A DNA stretch of 20,768 bases. It comes from a virus. A program made the translations under genes and the position numbers. The notes below the pieces were generated by a model. The model had not been told where the DNA came from. It ran no database searches and worked only from the letters and a program-made list of their open reading frames with translations. Location of the stretch: positions 1-20,768 of IMG/VR virus record IMGVR_UViG_3300029987_000048. One strand, 5' to 3'. Below, piece by piece: positions 7,688 to 14,488 of the stretch (positions are counted from its first letter, which is position 1; each line of letters starts with the position of its first letter).

Positions 7688-7784
7688 TTAAGTAGCCAGT
7701 TTTTAAGGGTTCAAAGGTGGTATTATAGTATTATAGCAAGAGAGCAAGGGGCGGAACATTCGCCCAATAATCTTAGATAATTCG

Positions 7785-7871
7785 ATATAAGTTCCCGAGG
7801 TTTTTCGTTTGTTTTACACCTCCTTTCGATAAAGCAATTGTTTTTACTTCTTTTTACTCGGGAACTTATAT
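7785..7871 (+). ncRNA. Putative structured RNA: 15-bp stem with anti-Shine-Dalgarno loop
   Basis: ATATAAGTTCCCGAG (7785-7799) is exactly complementary to CTCGGGAACTTATAT (7857-7871). The outer flanks can extend pairing further, imperfectly. The 57-base loop includes ACACCTCCTTTCG (7816-7828), which matches the anti-SD at the 3' end of Firmicute 16S rRNA and could pair with GAAAGGAGG-type ribosome binding sites, including the one before the small terminase gene (11095-11103). Transcription and function are not shown by the sequence; a DNA cruciform or operator is an alternative. Confidence 0.4.
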
Positions 7872-8134
7872 GGGCTTATCTTTAGATAGTCCAGGAGCAA
7901 CACATCTTAATACAATATATGAGTTGTTGCACTTATGAAAAAGTATAGGAAAGTTTTACTTGATTAAGTTATGTATAAGTTAGTATATAAAAAAAATTAT
8001 ATTTTGCACAATATATAGTTAAAAATAAACGTTAATATATCAAACTAACTAAAGTAACTGGAGCATATAGAACGAGTAGTGTATACACATAGTGACATAG
8101 TAATAAAACTTAAAAATATTGTGAGGTGACAAGA

Positions 8135-8506
8135 GTGTTAAAAAGTTGCTCAAAGTGTGGCAGAGTCCACGAACATAATTATATTTGTAAGGCTATCATT
8201 ATTAAAAATAGTGATAGCCTTTCTAATAAGTTCAGAAGGTCTAGGAAATGGAGAAATAAAAGAAATGACGTACTAATAAGAGATAAGGGATTATGTCAGT
8301 TATGTATTAGAAATTTATATGATACATTTGGAAAGATATATAATAACCCACGAATTGAAGTACATCACATAGAGCCGATAGTCGATTCATATGAGTTAAG
8401 GCTTGAGGCAAGTAATCTAATATCCTTATGTGTGTATCATCATAAGAGAGCAGACAGGGGAGAAATACCAAAGGAAATATTAAGGAGTATTGCGAATGAA
8501 AGTTAA
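8135..8506 (+). CDS. HNH endonuclease
   Basis: A 123-residue HNH nuclease. The zinc-site cysteines C54 and C57 (CQLC), the catalytic region EVHHIEPI (residues 75-82), N94 (SNLISLC) and C99 with VYHHK (100-104) form a standard beta-beta-alpha-metal HNH module. The N-terminus has a second small Cys/His group (CSKCGRVHEHNYIC). GTG 8135 is preferred as the start because GAGGTGA (8123-8129) is correctly spaced for it; GTG 8126 lies inside that SD. In HK97-like phages such HNH proteins often assist terminase in cutting genome ends, and this gene lies upstream of terminase, though the secreted-protein cassette separates them here. A homing role is the alternative. The gene overlaps the next by 11 bases. 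Confidence 0.85.
   Translation: MLKSCSKCGRVHEHNYICKAIIIKNSDSLSNKFRRSRKWRNKRNDVLIRDKGLCQLCIRNLYDTFGKIYNNPRIEVHHIEPIVDSYELRLEASNLISLCVYHHKRADRGEIPKEILRSIANES
8189..8221 (+). promoter_or_regulatory. Strong hairpin inside the 5' part of the HNH gene
   Basis: AAGGCTATCATTAT (8189-8202) pairs with ATAGTGATAGCCTT (8208-8221), 14 pairs with one G-U, closing a 5-base loop. It covers codons 19-29 of the HNH reading frame and ends in TTTCT, so it resembles an attenuator or a translational block within the coding sequence. Confidence 0.5.
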
Positions 8507-9056
8507 GTTTCTAGGTGTCCGTGGAAGTTGGAAAGATGTTGTTAATTCAGCACGTACTACAATCCATATGGAGCAAGGACAAAAAGAGCCATCAAGTAAT
8601 TGGAAAAGAAGAATGTTACTCGCAGAACATTCACCAATTAGACAGTTATTTATTAAGGCTAAATGGTATGACCTTAAGTATTGGGTATCAGTCCACATAT
8701 GCAGACGTAAGACAGGCATTGAACATTATGTCAGAACCCAACGAACAGACAGGACGGGGCTTGATAGGGACGATATAGAGCAAGGGGCAAAGGTAGAGCA
8801 TGAAATATTAAGTAATGCACAATCATTAATAACTATAAGCCGTAAAAGATTATGTAATCAAGCAAGTCCAGAAACTCGTGAGGCATGGCAAGAATTATTA
8901 TACTCAATACAAAGTATAGAATATGAGTTATATAATTCGTGTGTACCCGACTGCATATATCGAGGTTATTGTTATGAGCATAAGACGTGTGGTTATCATA
9001 GGACACGGGAATATCAAACATTATTAGAAATATATAGGGATGGGATCAATATATAA
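8496..9056 (+). CDS. Divergent ThyX-like (FAD-dependent thymidylate synthase-related) phage protein
   Basis: A 186-residue protein. Its central region, AEHSPIR (residues 43-49) through FIKAKWYDLKYWVSVH (52-67) and RRKTGIEHYVRTQRTDR (70-86), follows the ThyX pattern of a histidine helix followed by an arginine-rich substrate/FAD motif. The classical RHRxxSxNExS signature is not present: the RHR position reads RRK and the serine position is not conserved. True dTMP synthesis is therefore uncertain; a nucleotide- or DNA-modifying activity is possible. The C-terminus carries four regularly spaced cysteines (C149, C153, C159, C165) that could bind a metal. ATG 8496 is chosen over TTG 8490 because AAGGAG (8482-8487) is eight bases before it. 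It is coupled to the HNH gene. I recall similar proteins in clostridial phages, usually near terminase. Confidence 0.65.
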   Translation: MKVKFLGVRGSWKDVVNSARTTIHMEQGQKEPSSNWKRRMLLAEHSPIRQLFIKAKWYDLKYWVSVHICRRKTGIEHYVRTQRTDRTGLDRDDIEQGAKVEHEILSNAQSLITISRKRLCNQASPETREAWQELLYSIQSIEYELYNSCVPDCIYRGYCYEHKTCGYHRTREYQTLLEIYRDGINI

Positions 9057-9068
9057 ATTTTATAATAA

Positions 9069-9081
9069 ATGTTAATAACAT
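9069..9081. promoter_or_regulatory. 13-bp palindrome, possible operator
   Basis: ATGTTAATAACAT is a perfect palindrome around a central A, 13 bases after the ThyX-like stop and upstream of the probable promoter of the SH3b gene. It could be a regulator site for the cassette. AT-richness makes chance occurrence possible. Confidence 0.3.
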
Positions 9082-9111
9082 GTAAACAATATATAAATAA
9101 TATACAAAGTG

Positions 9112-9142
9112 TATTTACAAATATTTACAAAAGTGATTTAAT
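9112..9142 (+). promoter_or_regulatory. Probable sigma-A promoter and tandem repeat for the SH3b gene
   Basis: TATTTACAAA occurs twice in tandem (9112-9121, 9122-9131). TTTACA (9114-9119) and TTTAAT (9137-9142) are spaced 17 bases apart, fitting a sigma-A promoter, about 56 bases before the start codon of the SH3b gene. The tandem repeat overlaps the -35 region and could be an operator. Confidence 0.4.
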
Positions 9143-9197
9143 AAGAGTGTAAGGTACTTTACAAAAAACTAAAAGCATTATGGGAGATGAGAAGGTT

Positions 9198-9542
9198 ATG
9201 AAAAGTAAACGAGTATTAAGTTTATTACTTTTATCAGCAACTATTTTTGGAACAACTAGCGGATTCTTTAGTACACCAGCTAGTGCAAAAACTATAACTA
9301 CTACTGATAAAACGGTTAATAGTAACGCAGTAATCACACCAAGATCACAAGGTTCAGTAGTAGTAACTGCAAAGTCAGGAGCTAATATTAGGTCTGGACC
9401 TGGAACTGGGTACAGTATAATAGGAACTCTTGCTTATGGAGACGATACGCCTTATGCTTATCAAAGTAGTAATGGTTGGTATAAAATTGAGTGGGGTAGT
9501 TCTTATGGTTGGATAAGCTCTTCAACATGTGTATTACAATAA
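9198..9542 (+). CDS. Secreted protein with bacterial SH3 (SH3b) domain
   Basis: A 114-residue exported protein. ATG 9198 gives a textbook signal peptide: MKSKR basic start, hydrophobic core VLSLLLLSATIFG, and a cleavage site after ASA (about residue 30). An in-frame ATG at 9180 would add six acidic residues and lacks an SD. The mature part is a short linker followed by one SH3b domain (about residues 50-110), recognised by ANIRSGPGTGYSIIGTL and NGWYKIEW plus GWISSSTCVL. SH3b domains bind cell-wall peptidoglycan or exopolymer. There is no catalytic domain, so it is not an endolysin. It is the first gene of a two-gene secreted cassette between the early and late regions and has its own promoter and terminator, as expected for a gene expressed from the prophage in the lysogen. 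Confidence 0.85.
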   Translation: MKSKRVLSLLLLSATIFGTTSGFFSTPASAKTITTTDKTVNSNAVITPRSQGSVVVTAKSGANIRSGPGTGYSIIGTLAYGDDTPYAYQSSNGWYKIEWGSSYGWISSSTCVLQ

Positions 9543-9570
9543 AACTTGATTTTTAAATTTCATGAGAAAC

Positions 9571-9666
9571 AAGATCGATGAAAAAGTCAGTTTAAAAAAT
9601 TATGATGTAGCAATACAAGTTTTGAGTACGTTATTTTTAATGGAATAGTACTTTTTCATCGATCTT
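9571..9666. repeat. 17-bp perfect inverted repeat with 62-base spacer
   Basis: AAGATCGATGAAAAAGT (9571-9587) is exactly complementary to ACTTTTTCATCGATCTT (9650-9666). The pair lies just after the SH3b gene and before its terminator and contains two of the few GATC sites in the window. It could form a long hairpin in the 3' untranslated RNA or mark the ends of a tiny decayed mobile element (96 bp). Confidence 0.55.
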
Positions 9667-9670
9667 ATAG

Positions 9671-9700
9671 AAAACAAAGTTATTATACTTTGTTTTTTTT
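9671..9700 (+). terminator. Rho-independent terminator after the SH3b gene
   Basis: AAAACAAAGT (9671-9680) pairs with ACTTTGTTTT (9687-9696) around a 6-base loop, and an eight-T run follows (9693-9700). The run ends 17 bases before the M28 gene start, leaving almost no room for a separate promoter. Confidence 0.75.
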
Positions 9701-9717
9701 AATTTAAATTTTAGAAG

Positions 9718-10719
9718 GTGATTATTATTAAATATGCATTTAAATTAAGTATAGTTGTAATATTGTTAGGATGTTTTACTGGGTGTACAAAAAATCTTAA
9801 TACAAGACAAGTTGAAGATACTAAACAGAATAATGATGTAGTTGAACAAAATGCCAAAATAGAAATACCAAGCACCGAAGAAATTGTAAATACTTTATGT
9901 AGTGATGACTTCGGAGGACGATTAGTCGGGTCAGAAGGGAATAAAAAAGCAGAAGACTATATTTCAGAAATGTATAAAAAACTACAATTAGATCCATTAT
10001 TTCAAAACTCTTATTATGAAAGTTATACACAAGAGGTATTAAAAACATTTAAAATGAATAGTGGTGCTGATAATAGAGAAGAAAAGCAAGTTGATAATAT
10101 AATAGGATTTATAAAAGGTAGTGATAGTACAAAAGCAGTGGTAATATCAGCGCACTTTGACCATCTTGGATATAAAGATGGACAGATAATTCGAGGAGCG
10201 TTAGACAATGCTTCGGGCGTTTCGGCATTAATAAGAATAGCTAATACTTTAAATAATGAATCTAAAAATAAAACTTTTAATATGGATATAATTATTGCGG
10301 CTTTTAATGGCGAGGAGATTGGTTCAGAGGGGAGCAAGCATTTTGTTAAGGATATAAAGGGCAAATATTCAAGCATATATAATATAAACATAGATTCCAT
10401 AGGAGGAAAGCAAGCAGGAAAAATATCGTTAAACAATAAAAGTAAAATATCTGATAAGTTGACATCAGCAATAAAAAATACTTTTAAAGATAATAATATG
10501 AGTTTTTCAGACGCCCACTTAACTGGAATTAATGGTGATGAAAGAAGTTTTGAAGCTCAAGGTATTCCAAATATCTATATAGGTCAAGAAAATTTAAAAT
10601 CTTATGTTCATAAAGAAACTGATACGCCAGATACTTTGGACTATAATGAAATAGATAAGGTAGCCGATATATTTATTAAATTCATAGAAACAAATGATGG
10701 TAAAACTTTCAATAATTAA
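9718..10719 (+). CDS. M28-family metallopeptidase, probable lipoprotein
   Basis: An exported zinc aminopeptidase-type enzyme of about 333 residues. The N-terminus is a hydrophobic signal with a lipobox-like end (LLGCFTGCTKN, cysteines at 19 and 23), so it is probably lipid-anchored outside the membrane. M28 metal ligands are all present: H146 (SAHFDHLG), D163 (GALDNASG), catalytic E199 with E200 (AFNGEEIGSEG), D226 (NIDSIGG) and H298 (YVHKETDTPDT). It would remove N-terminal residues from external peptides. GTG 9718 lies inside the SD AGAAGGTG; the spacing instead favours the ATT codon at 9727, a rare start, so the true start is uncertain by three codons. It lies between two terminators, downstream of the SH3b gene, and is not a usual structural or replication gene of phages. 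A moron role is inferred. Confidence 0.85.
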   Translation: MIIIKYAFKLSIVVILLGCFTGCTKNLNTRQVEDTKQNNDVVEQNAKIEIPSTEEIVNTLCSDDFGGRLVGSEGNKKAEDYISEMYKKLQLDPLFQNSYYESYTQEVLKTFKMNSGADNREEKQVDNIIGFIKGSDSTKAVVISAHFDHLGYKDGQIIRGALDNASGVSALIRIANTLNNESKNKTFNMDIIIAAFNGEEIGSEGSKHFVKDIKGKYSSIYNINIDSIGGKQAGKISLNNKSKISDKLTSAIKNTFKDNNMSFSDAHLTGINGDERSFEAQGIPNIYIGQENLKSYVHKETDTPDTLDYNEIDKVADIFIKFIETNDGKTFNN

Positions 10720-10723
10720 TTAT

Positions 10724-10750
10724 ATCCCCCCCTATTTTGGGGGATTTTTT
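10724..10750 (+). terminator. Rho-independent terminator after the M28 gene
   Basis: ATCCCCC (10724-10730) pairs with GGGGGAT (10739-10745) around an 8-base loop and is followed by TTTTT. It starts five bases after the M28 stop codon and closes the secreted cassette. Confidence 0.8.
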
Positions 10751-10830
10751 ATTGAGGGAGCGGATACCAACAGCCCCCAACTAAATACATAATTTTCCCT
10801 AAATGAATTTTTAAAATTAATTAATGACAT

Positions 10831-10861
10831 AAAAAAGATACTATTATTTAATAGTATCTTT
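10831..10861 (-). terminator. Hairpin with T-run on the minus strand (terminator facing left)
   Basis: AAAGATACTATTA (10834-10846) pairs with TAATAGTATCTTT (10849-10861). Six As precede the left arm, so the U-run would be in a minus-strand transcript; only TTT follows on the + strand. It could block antisense transcription entering the cassette, or act in both directions. Confidence 0.5.
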
Positions 10862-11113
10862 GGCTGTCTAAAAACTTGTAGACCTATAATTCCTACATGC
10901 CTATTGTAAATATTAATGAAAATACTACTTAATTATAGTAAGTATAATATTTAATATAGTAAGAACTATATTGAGTATTATATTTACATCATATTTACGT
11001 TTGGGTTTTTTATGCTTACCCATAATTTAATTTTATCATTACTATAATATTTGTCAAATTTTTTTATGCCCAAAATTAGTTTAAAATTAAAAAAGAAAGG
11101 AGGGCGGGGTAGT
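10862..11113 (+). promoter_or_regulatory. Candidate late promoter/operator region upstream of terminase
   Basis: This gap has no gene. TATAGTAAG occurs at 10934-10942 and 10955-10963, 21 bp apart (two helical turns), and an inverted copy TTACTATA is at 11039-11046. TATAAT hexamers at 10943-10948 and 11043-11048 have no good -35 partner, as expected for an activator-dependent promoter. The region precedes the whole late operon, so the sigma-like protein from 7184-7651 is the natural candidate activator. This link is inferred. Confidence 0.4.
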
Positions 11114-11578
11114 ATGGCTAGACCGTGCAAAAGCGTTGTAGTTATGAGTAAGAATTTAACACAGGAAGAACTCAAAGCAAGACAGAAACATGAACAAAAA
11201 TTAAAAGGGAAGGCGGACAAATTAAAACCGCCTTCCTATTTAAATTCAAGACAAAAGAAAATATTTAAGTATATTGTAAGTGAATTGGAATCAGCGGGTA
11301 TATTGGGGAATTTAGATATTTATATCTTAACAACCGTAAGCATTGCCATTGATAGGTTACAAGAAATTGAAACCATGATTAATGAGGATATACAAAACGC
11401 CTTTGACAGTAACGTCATTGGAGCAAAGAAAAAGTATACCGATGATTTATACCGATGTTGTAATGAGTTGAGTTTAAGCCCACAGGCTCGGGCAAAGTTA
11501 GGCAACATTAATATTGAAACTCAAAAGCAGAATAGTGACCCACTATTAAAAGTATTAGCGGGACGGCGTAACTCATGA
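11114..11578 (+). CDS. terS: Terminase small subunit, P27 family
   Basis: A 154-residue packaging protein. It recognises the phage DNA packaging site and loads the large subunit. The family pattern is visible: a basic N-terminus, PPSYLNSRQKKIFKYIVSEL (about residues 38-57), ESAGILGNLDIYILTTVSIA in the middle, and the characteristic LSPQARAKLG (about 125-134) close to the C-terminus. ATG 11114 is chosen because AAAGGAGG (11096-11103) lies ten bases upstream; an open frame further upstream to 11051 has no SD. The stop overlaps the ATG of the large subunit (ATGA), the usual coupled arrangement. It is the first gene of the late operon. Confidence 0.9.
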   Translation: MARPCKSVVVMSKNLTQEELKARQKHEQKLKGKADKLKPPSYLNSRQKKIFKYIVSELESAGILGNLDIYILTTVSIAIDRLQEIETMINEDIQNAFDSNVIGAKKKYTDDLYRCCNELSLSPQARAKLGNINIETQKQNSDPLLKVLAGRRNS

Positions 11579-13251
11579 AGATTTTAAAACACCCTAGTTA
11601 TATATATTGTTTGGATATACTAGCGGGAAGAATCAAAGCCCCGAAATATGTTATTTTGCAATGTAGCCAGTTCAAAATGATGGCGGAAGGTAAAAGCGAA
11701 AAGTATATTATTGACGATGAAAAGGTTGAAATGATTGACGATTTACTTGATTTGTTAATCATGCCAAAGGGATTAAAAGCGGGAAAAAGTATTTATGATT
11801 GCATTGCAGCGTTTCAATTATTTTTTATAGTTGCGGTGCTTTGTGTGGTATATCGGGACAACCTGGAAAGGCGACGTTATGAAACCGCAGTATTAGAAAT
11901 ATGTCGTAAGAATGGCAAAACCTTTTTAGTTGGTCTGATATTTATATTATTATTTTTGCTAGAACCTAAATACTCAAAGTTCTATAGTGTAGCACCCGAT
12001 GGGTCACTTTCAAGAGAAGTAAAAGAGGCAATCCAAGAAATAATTGGGTCAAGCCCTTTACTAGAAAATAAATTTAAAATTAGGCGGGACGATATTTATT
12101 GCAAGATTACTGATAATAAATACGTTCCGCTTAATTATTCTAACTCAAGACTCGACGGAAAATTACCGTCAGTCTTTTTGGTTGATGAAGTTGGAGCATT
12201 GCCAAACCCATACGCAATTGAGGCTATGAGGTCGGGACAATTAACCATATTAAATAAGTTAGGTTGTATTATTTCTACTAAATATCCAACAGTCGATACC
12301 CCCTTTGAGGACGAAGTGGGCTATTGCATGAAGGTATTGGACGGGCTAGTCGAAGACGATTCGATTTTTGCCATGTTATATGAACCCGACGATAAAATCA
12401 AGTGGTCAACAAATGATGAAATCCTGGAGCATGGCAACCCGTTAGCGTTGGAAGTCCCCGAGATTATGGAGGACTTGAAAAAGAAAAGAAATGTAGCTAT
12501 CGAAGTACCAAGCAAAAGAGAAAATTTCATCACCAAGCATTGCAATATTGTATATCAAGGGGTCGGGACTGAATCATTTATTGATGTTAATAAGTTACGT
12601 GAAGGTCGAACAGATAACATTGATTGGACAGGGCGGGACGTATGGCTTGGGCTAGATTTAGCAATGACTAATGATAATTGTTCCGTGGGAATGGTAGCCG
12701 AAGAAGATGGAAACATTTTAGCGGAGGCAACCGCATTTATTCCCGAGGATAGAATTGAGGAAAAAACCAAGTTTGAAAAGATTGACTATCATGCTTTTGT
12801 TAAGGAAATGAAAGCAATTGCTTGTGGAGATATGACCGTTGATTATGGGGTCATTGAGGAATACATATTAAATATAGAAAGTACATTCCAAGTCAATGTA
12901 GTGGGTGTAGGTTATGACCGATATAATTGTTTAAGCACCGCCCAAAAGCTAAAGAATGAGGGTTTAAAAGTTGTTGAAGTTCGACAACATTCAAGCGTAT
13001 TACACCCACCAACCAAGCTAATAAAAGAATGTGTTGAAAGTAATAGATTCAAATATAAAGAAAATCTATTACTTGAAATAAATTTTCAAAATGCAAGAGT
13101 TACAGAAGATACAAACTTAAATAAATACGTCAATAAAAAGAAAAGTAACGGTAAGGTTGATATGGTAGTCAGCTTAATTAATGCGGTTTACCTTATGCAA
13201 CAAGACGTTATTTTCAATGATAGTGGCGGGTTTGTAATTCAAACTGTATAG
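11575..13251 (+). CDS. terL: Terminase large subunit (HK97/P27-type)
   Basis: A 558-residue DNA packaging motor and nuclease. The ATPase domain has the variant Walker A CRKNGKT (residues 110-116, within ETAVLEICRKNGKTFLVG) and Walker B SVFLVDEVG (199-207) with the catalytic glutamate. The RNase H-like nuclease domain shows acidic residues D361 (WLGLDLAMTND), D448 (VVGVGYDRYN) and D529 (GKVDMVVSLINAVYL). Length is normal for the family. It packages DNA through the portal, whose gene follows immediately, and cuts it to genome length. Start ATG 11575 overlaps the small subunit stop by four bases. An HNH gene upstream (8135-8506) may assist in end cutting. Confidence 0.93.
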   Translation: MKILKHPSYIYCLDILAGRIKAPKYVILQCSQFKMMAEGKSEKYIIDDEKVEMIDDLLDLLIMPKGLKAGKSIYDCIAAFQLFFIVAVLCVVYRDNLERRRYETAVLEICRKNGKTFLVGLIFILLFLLEPKYSKFYSVAPDGSLSREVKEAIQEIIGSSPLLENKFKIRRDDIYCKITDNKYVPLNYSNSRLDGKLPSVFLVDEVGALPNPYAIEAMRSGQLTILNKLGCIISTKYPTVDTPFEDEVGYCMKVLDGLVEDDSIFAMLYEPDDKIKWSTNDEILEHGNPLALEVPEIMEDLKKKRNVAIEVPSKRENFITKHCNIVYQGVGTESFIDVNKLREGRTDNIDWTGRDVWLGLDLAMTNDNCSVGMVAEEDGNILAEATAFIPEDRIEEKTKFEKIDYHAFVKEMKAIACGDMTVDYGVIEEYILNIESTFQVNVVGVGYDRYNCLSTAQKLKNEGLKVVEVRQHSSVLHPPTKLIKECVESNRFKYKENLLLEINFQNARVTEDTNLNKYVNKKKSNGKVDMVVSLINAVYLMQQDVIFNDSGGFVIQTV

Positions 13252-13258
13252 AAAGGGG

Positions 13259-14488
13259 GTGATTAATATTAATTTATTTAAATCATTTAGAGAACTATTT
13301 TCAAGTGATACGGGGGACGGTGTAACCCTTGACCAATTGGTCGCCGAGTTGTCCGCTCAAGAAGTTTCAAAAGAAAGATTCTTAAACATACCATCGGTTA
13401 GTGGGAGTGTAAATCTGATAAGCGGTACAATCGCAAGTCTACCCGTTAAGCTATATAAGAGCGAGGGCGGGAAAGTAACACCCATTGAAGATTATAGGGT
13501 TAACTTATTGAATGACACCACAGGGGACACCCTAGACGGATTTCAATTTAAACAAGCCCTAGTTAATGACTTTCTTTTATTTGGTGAGGGTTACGCATAC
13601 ATTAACAGGCGATTGAGTAAAGTTTCTAGTTTACATTATGTTAAAAATGTAAATGTATCAGTCATTAATAATTCAGACCCAATATTTAAGCAATCGAAAA
13701 TAATTGTAAATGGTGAAACATACGAAACATACCAGTACATGAAATTGCTTAGAAGGTCGATGAATGGGGTAGAAGGTGTTGGAATCCTTGACGAGAATTA
13801 TGAGGCTTTAAAAGTTATATTTAATTCCTTAAGGTATGAAGGTTTATTGGTTGCAAGTGGTGGAAACAAAAAAGGATTCATTAAGTCAGAAAATAAACTA
13901 TCAGAACCCGCAATCAAGGAGTTAAAAGCCCAATGGAACGATATGTATAGAAATAATAATTCTAATTGTGTCGTTTTAAATAATGGGTTACAGTTCCAGG
14001 AATCAGCAAATACATCGGTTGAATTGCAATTGAATGAGAATAAGAAAACAAATTCGGTTGAGGTCTGCAAGATGTTCAATATTCCTGAAAATATACTAAA
14101 TGGAACATGTACCGAAGAACAGTACCAGGCATTTATTAAGCTGACTATATTACCTACGCTTACACAATTTGAAACAGTCTTGAATAATACGCTACTTTCT
14201 AGCAATGAAAGGGCGTATTTTTATTTTAAATTTGATACTAAAGAGTTATTAAAAGGCGATATTGTGAAACGAATGACGGCGTACGGAATGGCGGTTAAAC
14301 AAGGAATAATGCAAATTGATGAAGTCAGATACATTGAGGATTTAGAGCCATTGGGCTTAGATTTCATTAAGTTAGGCTTACAAGATGTATTATATGACCC
14401 AATCAATAAGCAAATATACACGCCTAACACTAATCAAATCGCAGATATTAAAGATATGAAAGGGGGTGAGGTAGTAAATGAGAATTGA
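13259..14488 (+). CDS. Portal protein, HK97 family
   Basis: A 409-residue portal subunit that would form the dodecameric ring at one capsid vertex, docking terminase and later the connector. Recognisable segments include VSGSVNLISGTIASLPVKLYK (about residues 45-65, the usual portal entry), the KQALVNDFLLFGEGYAYINR region, and the clip/crown segment FNIPENILNG with FIKLTILPTLTQFETVLNNTLL. Length matches phage portals of this class. The apparent GTG start at 13259 lies within the SD GGGGGTGA (13255-13262); the codon at the correct distance is ATT at 13268, so initiation may use a rare start. The stop overlaps the protease ATG by 11 bases, as is common for portal-protease pairs. Confidence 0.9.
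   Translation: MININLFKSFRELFSSDTGDGVTLDQLVAELSAQEVSKERFLNIPSVSGSVNLISGTIASLPVKLYKSEGGKVTPIEDYRVNLLNDTTGDTLDGFQFKQALVNDFLLFGEGYAYINRRLSKVSSLHYVKNVNVSVINNSDPIFKQSKIIVNGETYETYQYMKLLRRSMNGVEGVGILDENYEALKVIFNSLRYEGLLVASGGNKKGFIKSENKLSEPAIKELKAQWNDMYRNNNSNCVVLNNGLQFQESANTSVELQLNENKKTNSVEVCKMFNIPENILNGTCTEEQYQAFIKLTILPTLTQFETVLNNTLLSSNERAYFYFKFDTKELLKGDIVKRMTAYGMAVKQGIMQIDEVRYIEDLEPLGLDFIKLGLQDVLYDPINKQIYTPNTNQIADIKDMKGGEVVNEN

Larger units (their letters stand above)
7652..8134 (+). other. 483-bp intergenic region rich in repeats and RNA-like structure, no convincing gene
   Basis: After the 11-bp triplet the region contains a short hairpin GGGCG/CGCCC (about 7749-7765), a 15-bp perfect inverted repeat (7785-7799 with 7857-7871), a GCAACA/TGTTGC pair around 7906-7940, and a very AT-rich stretch (7950-8110) before the HNH gene. 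A 22-codon reading frame starting at ATG 7870 has no clear ribosome binding site. The density of complementary arms suggests a structured non-coding RNA or long structured leader of the HNH/ThyX-like operon. Nothing recognisable as tRNA or a known riboswitch was seen. Confidence 0.5.

Noticed and set aside
7817-7829. Minus-strand AAAGGAGGTG as a ribosome binding site of a minus-strand gene
   Set aside because: No ATG, GTG or TTG occurs at a usable distance downstream on that strand and no open frame follows.
7870-7938. A 22-codon reading frame (MGLSLDSPGATH...) with protein-like composition in the structured intergenic region
   Set aside because: It has no convincing ribosome binding site, starts inside the right arm of the 15-bp inverted repeat, and is too short to support.
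8126-8134. GTG 8126 as the HNH start
   Set aside because: This codon is part of the SD GAGGTGA that serves GTG 8135.
8515-8778. An 87-codon + strand reading frame overlapping the ThyX-like gene
   Set aside because: It is wholly inside the better supported ThyX-like gene in another frame, with no SD or recognisable domain.
9198-9542. SH3b protein as a phage endolysin
   Set aside because: It has a signal peptide and a single SH3b domain without any catalytic domain, and is placed before the packaging genes, not after the tail genes.
9821-10436. Long minus-strand reading frames opposite the M28 gene
   Set aside because: They are mirror frames of a gene with all its catalytic residues; composition is hydrophobic and without family features. 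The same applies to the other minus-strand frames (for example 1688-1924, 3498-3842, 6112-6465, 13798-14205).
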